DNA of 12,982 nucleotides from Bacteroidota bacterium (GTDB taxonomy: Bacteria; Bacteroidota; Bacteroidia; B-17B0; Aurantibacillaceae), in NCBI GenBank assembly GCA_025360565.1, contig JANYBY010000095.1, positions 1 to 12,982 on the forward strand, written 5' to 3'. The notes beneath the pieces were generated by a model. It saw nothing but the letters and a program-made list of their open reading frames with translations, ran no database searches and was not told the DNA's origin. The position numbers and the translations under genes were made by a program. How positions within the stretch are numbered: the stretch's first letter is position 1; the number at the start of each line of letters is the position of its first letter. Below are positions 6,311 to 12,982 of this stretch, in pieces.

Positions 6311-6994
6311 ATGAGTAGCGAAGAAAAATTAAAATTAATAGATTACCTTACGGGCTTTATTTCTGAAAGAAGAAAAGCGAGGTTTGATGAAGTAATTTCT
6401 AATCGCACAGATCATTTACGCATTGTACTTGAGGATATTTATCAGGGTCATAATGCCAGCGCGGTTTTGCGCAGCTGCGATTGTTTCGGGATTCAAAATG
6501 TGCATTTTATTGAGAATCTGAATAACATGCAGATCAGCGCCGATGTGGCAATGGGCAGTAGCAATTGGTTAACGATACACAAACACAGAGGTTCTGAAAA
6601 TAACACCCGTGATACCTTAATGGCTTTAAAAAGATCGGGCTATAGAATTGTTGCCACTACCCCGCACAAAAATGACTTTACGATTGATAAGTTACCAGTA
6701 GATAAAAAAACGGCTTTGGTTTTTGGCACGGAAATAGATGGTATTAGTGCAACAGTTTTTGAATTGGCCGATGATTTTGTAAAAATTCCGATGTTTGGAT
6801 TTACAGAAAGTTTTAATATAAGTGTTTGCGCGGCACTTTGCATGTATGAATTAACTTCAAGAATGAGAAAAGAGGTACCCGATTATTTGCTTACTGATGA
6901 AGAAAGAACCGATGTTTATCTGGATTGGCTCAAAACGAGCATCGACAGTAGTGGGGGGTTGATAGAGAATTATTATAAGAATTTATCTAAATAA
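6311..6994 (+). CDS. trmH: TrmH-like SpoU family tRNA (guanosine-2'-O)-methyltransferase
   Basis: A 227-residue SPOUT-class, SAM-dependent RNA ribose methyltransferase. Motif 1 is HNASAVLRSCDCFG, with Asn48 and the catalytic-type Arg54. Motif 2 is VFGTEIDGIS (G139-E141). Motif 3 is IPMFGFTESFNISVCAALCMYEL, with Asn169 in the SAM-binding trefoil knot. Length and the order of motifs, including MGSSNW between motifs 1 and 2, match TrmH (E. coli 229 aa), which makes Gm18 in the D-loop of tRNAs; a related rRNA-specific SpoU enzyme would usually carry an N-terminal extension that is absent here. I chose the ATG at 6311 over the in-frame TTG at 6278, which would add a stretch (LGKIVFFAIQ) not typical of the family. 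It diverges from the B12 operon. A near match to TAnnTTTG (TTTCTTTG, 6295-6302) lies just before the ATG. Confidence 0.88.
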   Translation: MSSEEKLKLIDYLTGFISERRKARFDEVISNRTDHLRIVLEDIYQGHNASAVLRSCDCFGIQNVHFIENLNNMQISADVAMGSSNWLTIHKHRGSENNTRDTLMALKRSGYRIVATTPHKNDFTIDKLPVDKKTALVFGTEIDGISATVFELADDFVKIPMFGFTESFNISVCAALCMYELTSRMRKEVPDYLLTDEERTDVYLDWLKTSIDSSGGLIENYYKNLSK

Positions 6995-7011
6995 ATATTC
7001 TATTTAGCGGG

Positions 7012-7019
7012 TAAATTTG
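7012..7019 (+). promoter_or_regulatory. -7 promoter element candidate for the TPR-SpoIIE/mnmE unit
   Basis: TAAATTTG is an exact TAnnTTTG match. It lies 17 bp after the trmH stop and would start a transcript near 7025, ahead of the signal-peptide coding stretch at 7048. No clear -33 box is seen. Confidence 0.5.
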
Positions 7020-7047
7020 TTTTTAAAAAATGAAAGTGTATTTTTAA

Positions 7048-7194
7048 GCGATCAAGAGGTTCGTTTCTATATTCCTTGTCTTTTTATTCGTTTTAACAAC
7101 GAGTACAATTTCCTATTCACAGGAAAAACAAATAGATTCGCTAAGAACTATAGTAAATCAGGTTCATATTAGCGATACAGTTAGATCAAAGGCC
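7048..7194 (+). other. In-frame signal-peptide coding extension lacking a standard start codon
   Basis: These 49 codons are in frame with the TPR-SpoIIE gene and encode AIKRFVSIFLVFLFVLTTST followed by ISYSQEKQIDSL, a textbook Bacteroidetes signal peptide that continues smoothly into the mature protein. No ATG, GTG or TTG occurs before position 7195. The only nearby ATG (7030) is in the same frame but meets TAA at 7045-7047 after MKVYF. Initiation may use ATC at 7051 (IKRF, where MKRF would be usual), or a point change has damaged the start. The true CDS probably begins here, giving about 751 residues. Confidence 0.7.
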
Positions 7195-9306
7195 ATGCTA
7201 AATATTGCAAAGGTCTATTCAAAAATCAGTACCGATTCAGGCATTTATTACTTTAAAAAAGCGCTGGCTTTTGTAGAAATGAAAGTGGTGACACTTAAAA
7301 CAGATAATCCGGAAACCAGGTTTTATAATTTAAAAAAGGCAGGGGCCATTCACGCTATTGCTACGTTGTATTTTAAGCAAGGCAATTTTAATAAGGCAGA
7401 ACCGATGCTTACTCAAGCCTTGGCCATAAGAAAACAATTTGATGATAAAGCAGGTATGGCGGCCTCCATGTCGGGTTTGGGTACTGTGTACCTTAACCAA
7501 GGTAAAATGGAGCAGGCACTCATTAGTTATAAAAAAAGTTTAAAAATTGAAGAAGAAATAGGCAATAAGAATGCCATTGCATCGCTTATGAATAATATGG
7601 CTCTTGTTTATATGAACAAAGGTTTGGTTGAAAAATCGCTCGAGTGCCATAAAAAAAGTTTAAAGTATAGAGAAGAGATCGGCGATAAATCGGGCATTGG
7701 CGCATCGCTGAATAATATCGCCATTATTTATCACGGACAAAAACAAACCAATGAGGCGCTTGAATATTTTAAACGCAGTTTAAAAATTACAGAAGAGGCA
7801 AATGATAAAAAGGGAATTGCCAACGCTCTTGGTAACATTGCCAGCATATATCAGGAACAAAAAAGAATGGCAGAGGCAATTGAATATGATCGCAGGAGTT
7901 TAAAAATAAGGGAAGAACTTGGCGATAAACAGGGTATTTCTAACTCACTGGCCAATTTGGCTACGAACTATTCGGAGACAGGAAATCCAACGGAAGCCCT
8001 TAAGAATTATAAAGAAAGTTTAAAAATAAGTGAAGAAATTGGCGACCGCCAACGAGCGGGATCTACAATGATAGCCATGGCGAATTTTTATTTAAAACAA
8101 AAAAAAATTAGCGAAGCTGAAGATTTTGCTAAAAGAGGTTTTGAAAGAGCAAAAGAAATTGGCGCGCTATTGGATATCAGGGATGCTGCAAATACCATGA
8201 AGGAAGTGTATGTAAAACTCAACAAGCCCACCGATGCCCTCAAAATGTACGAATTATATATACAAATGCGTGACAGTGTTACTAATGAAGAAAATAAAAA
8301 TTCAACGGTAAAAAAGCAATACGAAATAGAATTTAATTCAAAAGAAAGAGAAGTTATTTTCATGTCCGACGCCGAAAAAAAGATCTTGGTTCAGAAACAG
8401 GAAGACGAGAAAAAAAGGCTTGGTATTATTGTTATTTCGGTAGTATTTGTGCTTATCCTTGTTTCAATCTTTTCGATCGTTATTTTAAGAAGCTTGCGCG
8501 AAAATAAAAAGAACCACGAAATAATTGTAAAACAAAAACAATTGGTTGAAGAAAAACAAAAAGAAGTGCTCGATTCTATTTTGTACGCAAAACGTTTACA
8601 GGACGCGATTTTACCAACCGGGCATTATTGGGAAGAACAACTTGCAGAAAGTTTTATAATGTATAAACCTAAAGATATTGTTGCGGGAGATTTTTATTGG
8701 ATGGAAAAAATAAATGATTTGGTTTTGTTTGCTGTTGGAGACTGCACTGGGCATGGTGTACCGGGAGCAATGGTTTCGGTTGTTTGCAGTAACGCGCTTA
8801 ACAGAACTATTCTAGAATTTAAAATAACCGATCCCGGAAAAATTTTAGACAAAACGAGGGAGTTGGTTATTTCAACTTTCGAAAAAAGTGATAAGGAAGT
8901 GAAGGATGGAATGGATATCAGTTTATGTTGTTTAAATACAAAAACGAATGAACTTCAATGGGCGGGTGCAAACAATGCTTTGTGGTATGTTAAGGATAAT
9001 GAATTAAAAACTATTAAAGCCAATAAACAGCCAATTGGCAAGTTCGAAAATCATAAACCATTCTCAACGCACACCCTTCAGCTTGGTAAAAACGATATGT
9101 TATTTTTAATTTCCGATGGATTTGCCGATCAGTTTGGTGGGCCAAAGGGTAAAAAATTTAAGTATAAACAACTAACCGGTATTCTTCTAGCGAATAAAGA
9201 TAAAACGGTAGTTGAGCAGAAAACAATTTTACATGACGCTTTTGAAAACTGGAAAGGTGATCAGGAACAGGTGGACGACGTTTGTTTAATCGGGGTTAGG
9301 ATCTGA
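7195..9306 (+). CDS. TPR-repeat membrane protein with SpoIIE/PP2C-type phosphatase domain
   Basis: 703 residues from the first Met, longer if the upstream signal peptide counts. Residues 43-362 hold eight 40-residue TPR units (TPR_12 type). One transmembrane helix follows (about 409-431, LGIIVISVVFVLILVSIFSI), then a short coiled coil (about 432-470). The C-terminal SpoIIE phosphatase domain carries every metal-binding Asp expected: AGDFYWM (D499), GDCTGHGVPG (D516), ISDGFADQFGG (D641) and VDDVCLIG (D694/D695). With the signal peptide, the TPR array would lie in the periplasm and the phosphatase in the cytoplasm, suggesting a sensor that dephosphorylates a Ser/Thr-phosphorylated partner such as an anti-sigma antagonist; no such partner is encoded in this window. 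It stops 9 bp before mnmE, so the two are likely co-transcribed. Domain calls are firm; signal and target are unknown. Confidence 0.92.
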   Translation: MLNIAKVYSKISTDSGIYYFKKALAFVEMKVVTLKTDNPETRFYNLKKAGAIHAIATLYFKQGNFNKAEPMLTQALAIRKQFDDKAGMAASMSGLGTVYLNQGKMEQALISYKKSLKIEEEIGNKNAIASLMNNMALVYMNKGLVEKSLECHKKSLKYREEIGDKSGIGASLNNIAIIYHGQKQTNEALEYFKRSLKITEEANDKKGIANALGNIASIYQEQKRMAEAIEYDRRSLKIREELGDKQGISNSLANLATNYSETGNPTEALKNYKESLKISEEIGDRQRAGSTMIAMANFYLKQKKISEAEDFAKRGFERAKEIGALLDIRDAANTMKEVYVKLNKPTDALKMYELYIQMRDSVTNEENKNSTVKKQYEIEFNSKEREVIFMSDAEKKILVQKQEDEKKRLGIIVISVVFVLILVSIFSIVILRSLRENKKNHEIIVKQKQLVEEKQKEVLDSILYAKRLQDAILPTGHYWEEQLAESFIMYKPKDIVAGDFYWMEKINDLVLFAVGDCTGHGVPGAMVSVVCSNALNRTILEFKITDPGKILDKTRELVISTFEKSDKEVKDGMDISLCCLNTKTNELQWAGANNALWYVKDNELKTIKANKQPIGKFENHKPFSTHTLQLGKNDMLFLISDGFADQFGGPKGKKFKYKQLTGILLANKDKTVVEQKTILHDAFENWKGDQEQVDDVCLIGVRI
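7321..8280 (+). repeat. Eight in-register 120-bp TPR-coding repeats
   Basis: Units begin at 7321, 7441, 7561, 7681, 7801, 7921, 8041 and 8161 with no indels. AGTTTAAA (Ser-Leu-Lys) recurs at 7537, 7657, 7777, 7897 and 8017, exactly 120 bp apart. The five middle units are most alike, with G/N-D/N-K starts and EE-I/L ends; the outer units have diverged. This points to growth by tandem duplication. Confidence 0.88.
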
Positions 9307-9315
9307 TAATATTAA

Positions 9316-10710
9316 ATGCATTACCAACCAGATGATACAATAGTTGCATTGGCTACAGCGCATGGTAATGCCGCAATTGCAGTCATAAGATTAAGCGGGC
9401 CAAATGCTATTGAAATTGTTGAAAGATCTTTTTATTCAAGGTCGTTAAAACAAAAAAAAATAAGCACTAAAAATTCTCACACGGTTCATTTTGGTATCAT
9501 TATTCATAACCAACAAATCATTGATGAAGTTTTAGTTACAGTTTTTAAAGCACCTAATTCATACACGAGTCAAAATAGTGTCGAAGTTTCCTGTCACGGT
9601 TCGGTATTCATTCAGCAACAGCTTTTGCAATTATTTATGGGGGCAGGGGCAAGGCACGCTGAGCCAGGCGAGTTTACGATGCGCGCGTTTTTAAACGGGA
9701 AATTGGATCTGAGTCAGGCCGAAGCGGTGGCCGATCTAATTTCGAGTAATTCCGCCATCTCGCATCAGGTAGCCATGCAGCAAATGCGCGGTGGGTTTAG
9801 TAGTAAAATAAAATTACTCCGCGATAATTTGATCAGCTTTGCTTCATTAATTGAATTGGAATTGGATTTCAGCGAAGAAGATGTGGAGTTTGCAAACCGT
9901 ACCGATCTAAAAGATCTGGTTTCAAAAATAATCTCGGTCATTCAAAAATTGATCGACAGTTTTGAAGTTGGTAACGTAATTAAAAACGGAATTCCTGTTG
10001 CCATTGTTGGTAAACCTAACGCGGGAAAATCAACACTGCTAAATGTTTTGTTAGAAGATGACAGGGCAATTGTAAGCGAAATACCCGGCACCACGCGCGA
10101 TACCATTGAAGATGAAATTACAATTGACGGTGTTTTGTTCCGGTTTATTGATACTGCCGGGTTGCGCACTACCACCGATATTGTTGAGCAAATTGGCGTT
10201 AACAAAGCGTATGATGTTATAAAAAAATCGGCTATTATTATTTATTTATTCGATGTGCACGAAATAAGTAGCGGTGACCTGAAGTTGGAAGAGAAAATGA
10301 TAAAAGAACACATTAAAGATTCGCAATTGGTTTTAGTTGCCAATAAAATTGATGTTGAAAATATAAATGATCTTAAAAATGAATTTTGTGATTTTCCGGA
10401 AGTCATTTATATTTCGGCAAAAGAAAACTTGCATATTGATCTGTTGAAACAAAAACTGGTTCATTTGTTTGATACAAGAACGGTAAACGCTACTGATACC
10501 ATTGTTACAAATGCGCGTCACGCAAATTCTTTAAAAAATGCCGAAATTGCTTTACGGAAAGTGTTTGAAGGATTGAACAATAACATTACCGGCGAATTAT
10601 TGGCCACCGATATACGTTACGCTTTAGAAGAATTGGGTTTAATAACCGGCCAGGTAACGACCGATAATTTATTGGAATCTATTTTTACAAAATTCTGCAT
10701 CGGGAAATAA
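9316..10710 (+). CDS. mnmE: tRNA uridine-5-carboxymethylaminomethyl(34) synthesis GTPase MnmE
   Basis: A complete 464-residue MnmE (TrmE). Together with MnmG it modifies the wobble uridine (U34) of certain tRNAs using a folate one-carbon unit. The N-terminal folate-binding domain starts DTIVALATAHGNAAIAVIRLSG and includes SCHGS and EPGEFTMRAFLNGKLDLSQA. A helical domain is interrupted by the G domain: G1 GKPNAGKS (232-239), the GTTRD region (258-262), G3 DTAG (279-282), G4 NKID (343-346) and SAKE. The protein ends in the invariant FCIGK with the catalytic Cys461. Start ATG and length (E. coli 454 aa) are normal. It is 9 bp behind the phosphatase gene and probably shares its promoter. mnmG is not in the window. 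Confidence 0.98.
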   Translation: MHYQPDDTIVALATAHGNAAIAVIRLSGPNAIEIVERSFYSRSLKQKKISTKNSHTVHFGIIIHNQQIIDEVLVTVFKAPNSYTSQNSVEVSCHGSVFIQQQLLQLFMGAGARHAEPGEFTMRAFLNGKLDLSQAEAVADLISSNSAISHQVAMQQMRGGFSSKIKLLRDNLISFASLIELELDFSEEDVEFANRTDLKDLVSKIISVIQKLIDSFEVGNVIKNGIPVAIVGKPNAGKSTLLNVLLEDDRAIVSEIPGTTRDTIEDEITIDGVLFRFIDTAGLRTTTDIVEQIGVNKAYDVIKKSAIIIYLFDVHEISSGDLKLEEKMIKEHIKDSQLVLVANKIDVENINDLKNEFCDFPEVIYISAKENLHIDLLKQKLVHLFDTRTVNATDTIVTNARHANSLKNAEIALRKVFEGLNNNITGELLATDIRYALEELGLITGQVTTDNLLESIFTKFCIGK

Positions 10711-10753
10711 TTCTTACCTAAAAGCCGTCAAATTTTCCTTAAAATATTTTTTT

Positions 10754-10761
10754 TAGCTTTG
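10754..10761 (+). promoter_or_regulatory. -7 promoter element candidate
   Basis: TAGCTTTG, followed by CAACTTTG, is an exact TAnnTTTG match in the gap behind mnmE. The -33 region shows no clear TTG. It would serve the secreted SBBP-repeat gene through a long leader. Confidence 0.45.
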
Positions 10762-10969
10762 CAACTTTGTTTCCAATTAACTGCAAATCTTCGCTTCATG
10801 GAAACTCATTTTTTTTCAAAATTAATTTTAAGTTATTTAGGTTATAAATCCAATAATTTCGTTTGTTAAATGGTTTTAGAGTTAGACTAATTTTTCCTCA
10901 TAATTAGTATTGAATTAAGATAAATAAGTCAAATTTTATGCTAAATTTATATCGGAAAATATAAAAATT

Positions 10970-11003
10970 AAATCGTTTTAAGTGTATCAACTTTTAACGA
11001 TTT
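10970..11003 (+). repeat. Leader hairpin just before the SBBP-repeat gene
   Basis: AAATCGTTTTAAGT (10970-10983) pairs with ACTTTTAACGATTT (10990-11003) with two mismatches and a 6-nt loop. Two further T residues extend the terminal run, and the TTG start lies 15 bp on. It could be an attenuator-like hairpin or an operator. Confidence 0.55.
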
Positions 11004-11018
11004 TTAATATTACCGGTA

Positions 11019-12982
11019 TTGAAAAAAAAAATAATTCTAAAATATAATTTTTTACAATCAACCTCAAAAAAGGGCTTGGCTTTAAATTCTATTTTCTTTT
11101 TTTTTATATTTCTTTTTCCGTTTCATTTACAATCACAAATTCCTTGGAACTGGGCAAACGATGCCAATAGTTCTTCCGATGAAAAAGCTTCCGCAGTTGC
11201 AATTGATCCCACTAACGGAGATGTTGTAACAGTTGGTATTTTTTCAGGCGACATTAGCGCCAACTACGGAGCAGAATTTATTGGTTCACCCGGGGGTGGT
11301 TACGTTACAAAACAAAACTCAAACGGTGCATTAATTTGGGCCTTTAAGATCGGAAACGAAAACGATGACGCTTGTAATGGCGTTGCAGTTGACGCAAGCG
11401 GTAATATATTTGTTACCGGTTACTTGAGCGGAACCACTGAGTTTAAAGGGCTGGCCGTTCCTTCAACTACACTTGCCTCAATAGGAAGCAAAGATGTTTT
11501 TGTTGCCAAATATAATTCTAACGGTAGTCTTATTTGGGTAAAGCGGGGAGGAGGATTTTCAAATGATGAAGGAAGTTCAATTTGTTTAAATCAGAGCGGT
11601 TCTCAAATTTTGGTTACAGGTTATTACAGCAACGGCGGAAATTTTGGAGGTTTGATAACATTTGCTAATCAATCAACCGAAAATGTTTTTGTTATTTCTT
11701 ATAATCAGTCGGGAACCGAACAATGGTTATCAGATGCAGGATCAGGAAATGATGCTTTAGGGCGAAGCATAATTGCGGATAACTCAAACGTTTATATTAT
11801 TGGTGATCATTTAAATTCTACTTTATTGATTTACGATAACCTTGGATTTAATGTTGCAAATTTAACTAACGCAAATCCCGGCACCCCAAATATTTTTATT
11901 ACCTCCTATCAATTGGGCGGGTCGTTTAACTGGGTTAAAAAAATTGAAAGCCCTGGTTCTGATTACGGCAGAGGCATTACGCAAAGTGGTTCAAAAGTTT
12001 ATCTTACCGGGTCCTTCAGTAACGGTGCCGATTTTCCGTCATACTTTGCAAATCCGGTTGCTTCAACAGGCGACCTTGATTTTTTTGTTGCCGAACTTGA
12101 TAAAACTACAGGTAACTCAGGATGGGTGAATGCGGAAGCAGGAAGTTTGGATCAGCAAGGAATGGCCATTACCTGTGATGGCAATAATGATCTTTTTGTT
12201 TCCGGGCAATACAACAACTCAATGGCTTTTACAGGCGGTCCAACTTTAATTTCAGCGGGTCAGGAAGATGTTTTTGTGATGAGTTATAAAACTTCCGGAT
12301 TATTTAATTGGGCACAAACAGCGGGAGATAACGGAACCGATATTGCCTACGGTATTGCGGTAACAAACACATCAACGGAAATTTATACCGCCGGTGAATA
12401 CGCTAACAGCGCGGTATTTGGCACTTTTACACTGACAAACGCATCGGGTGCAAATATCTTTTCAGCTAAACTTTCATGCGACCCTATCATAAATAATTCA
12501 GTCACTGCCACACAAACAATTTGTTATGGCCAAACACCCGCTATGCTTTCCGGTTCAATAACTACAGGTGGTTCCCAACCGTACATTTACCTTTGGCAAC
12601 AAAGTTTAAACAATGTTACCTGGGCTGCCGCTGCAGGTACAAACAATTCACAAGATTATTTTCCTCCTGCCCTGAACGTTAGCACTTATTACCGCAGAAT
12701 TGTTACGTCAAGCGGAGGATGCAACAATTTTAATAATAGTTCAAGTATCCTTATTTCTGTTGATAATCTTCCAACAACCGCTCTTGCGGGAAGCGGGCAA
12801 ACTCTTTGTTCAACTTCAGGAACATTGGGCGGCAATACGCCAACCGTTGGTATTGGTTTATGGACATTGCTCGGGGGAGGAATTTCAATTACAAGCCCGG
12901 GCTTACCAAACTCCGGATTTACGGGCCTTGCCGTTGGTGTAAATACGTTGCAATGGTCAATTACAAATGGTGTTTGCCCTGC
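11019..12982 (+). CDS. Secreted SBBP-type propeller protein with Ig/PKD-like domains, 3' partial
   Basis: The frame is open for 654 codons to the window end. I start it at TTG 11019: the stop at 10995-10997 blocks extension and the sequence then reads KKKIILKYNF, a basic n-region, with a hydrophobic core (residues about 24-35, IFFFFIFLFPF) and likely cleavage near LQSQ (37-40). Residues about 48-490 form seven SBBP-like repeats, each with a V/I-A-x-D or GIT-type strand, a VTGY/LTGS/VSGQ-like strand, a DVFV-K-Y-like strand and an L/W-W end; seven suits a closed beta-propeller. Two Ig/PKD-like segments with Cys pairs follow (TICYGQTP..., TLCSTSG...). Such proteins are usually large T9SS-exported surface adhesins or filament proteins whose sorting domain would lie beyond the window. 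Function unknown. Confidence 0.85.
   Translation, partial: MKKKIILKYNFLQSTSKKGLALNSIFFFFIFLFPFHLQSQIPWNWANDANSSSDEKASAVAIDPTNGDVVTVGIFSGDISANYGAEFIGSPGGGYVTKQNSNGALIWAFKIGNENDDACNGVAVDASGNIFVTGYLSGTTEFKGLAVPSTTLASIGSKDVFVAKYNSNGSLIWVKRGGGFSNDEGSSICLNQSGSQILVTGYYSNGGNFGGLITFANQSTENVFVISYNQSGTEQWLSDAGSGNDALGRSIIADNSNVYIIGDHLNSTLLIYDNLGFNVANLTNANPGTPNIFITSYQLGGSFNWVKKIESPGSDYGRGITQSGSKVYLTGSFSNGADFPSYFANPVASTGDLDFFVAELDKTTGNSGWVNAEAGSLDQQGMAITCDGNNDLFVSGQYNNSMAFTGGPTLISAGQEDVFVMSYKTSGLFNWAQTAGDNGTDIAYGIAVTNTSTEIYTAGEYANSAVFGTFTLTNASGANIFSAKLSCDPIINNSVTATQTICYGQTPAMLSGSITTGGSQPYIYLWQQSLNNVTWAAAAGTNNSQDYFPPALNVSTYYRRIVTSSGGCNNFNNSSSILISVDNLPTTALAGSGQTLCSTSGTLGGNTPTVGIGLWTLLGGGISITSPGLPNSGFTGLAVGVNTLQWSITNGVCP

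Larger units (their letters stand above)
10711..11018. other. AT-rich intergenic region before the SBBP-repeat gene
   Basis: 308 bp with no convincing gene. It contains a promoter candidate (10754-10761) and a hairpin (10970-11003). If that promoter is used, the 5' leader would be about 250 nt. A 23-codon ORF (10798-10869) is present but has no supporting feature. No clear mnmE terminator is visible. Confidence 0.7.

Noticed and set aside
6993..7007. TAAATA-TTC-TATTTA inverted repeat after trmH as a terminator
   Set aside because: Only A-T pairs, a 3-nt loop and no T-run; too weak to call.
8088..8363. Minus-strand ORF inside the TPR region
   Set aside because: Shadow created by the AT-rich TPR coding sequence; its composition is low-complexity Ser/Phe/Leu.
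9942..10521. Minus-strand ORFs inside mnmE
   Set aside because: Antisense to conserved GTPase motifs, with no family signal of their own.
10798..10869. 23-codon ORF starting ATG in the gap after mnmE
   Set aside because: Short, AT-rich and without a domain, signal or coding evidence; chance ORF most likely.
11944..12942. Short plus-strand ORFs in a second frame within the SBBP-repeat gene
   Set aside because: The other frame is open continuously from 11019 and encodes clear repeats, so these are shadows.

Overview
The window reads as an AT-rich chromosomal segment of a free-living Bacteroidota bacterium. Evidence: a type IX secretion (T9SS) type A sorting domain, a Bacteroidetes-style surface vitamin B12 uptake locus, matches to the Bacteroidetes -7 promoter motif TAnnTTTG, no clear Shine-Dalgarno sites, and several genes that seem to start with TTG. 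I see no phage, insertion sequence, CRISPR array, rRNA or tRNA gene.

Layout. (1) 3-743, plus strand: TatD-family metal-dependent DNase, cut at its 5' end by the window edge. It converges on (2) 740-1858, minus strand: a GT4-like glycosyltransferase. The two genes overlap by four bases and their stop codons share one TTAA. (3) 1859-2024: a gap holding an imperfect inverted repeat of the CACAGAG type. (4) 2025-6020, minus strand: a three-gene cobalamin uptake operon headed by a cobalamin riboswitch (6089-6230). The order is BtuB-like TonB-dependent receptor, then a DUF4465/BtuH-like protein with a T9SS sorting domain (ATGA overlap), then a BtuG-like beta-propeller lipoprotein. (5) 6311-6994, plus strand: TrmH/SpoU tRNA 2'-O-methyltransferase, divergent from the B12 operon. 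(6) 7195-9306, plus strand: a TPR, transmembrane and SpoIIE-type phosphatase signalling protein. An in-frame signal peptide lies upstream of its first Met but has no standard start codon. (7) 9316-10710: mnmE, 9 bp downstream and probably co-transcribed. (8) 10711-11018: AT-rich gap with a promoter candidate and a hairpin. (9) 11019 to the window end: a large secreted protein with seven SBBP-like propeller repeats followed by Ig/PKD-like domains, running off the window.

How it fits together. The B12 locus is the best-defined system. A riboswitch senses intracellular cobalamin and should repress a receptor (BtuB) together with two surface B12-binding partners. The Bacteroides counterpart of the DUF4465 protein is a lipoprotein; here it carries a cleavable signal peptide and a T9SS C-terminal domain instead. 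TrmH and MnmE are housekeeping tRNA modification enzymes. The TPR-SpoIIE protein looks like a membrane sensor that senses outside and dephosphorylates inside. No system in the window is wholly new to me. The most unusual points are the T9SS-routed BtuH-like protein, the start-codon problem of the TPR-SpoIIE gene, and the riboswitch expression platform whose U-tract runs into a TTG start.
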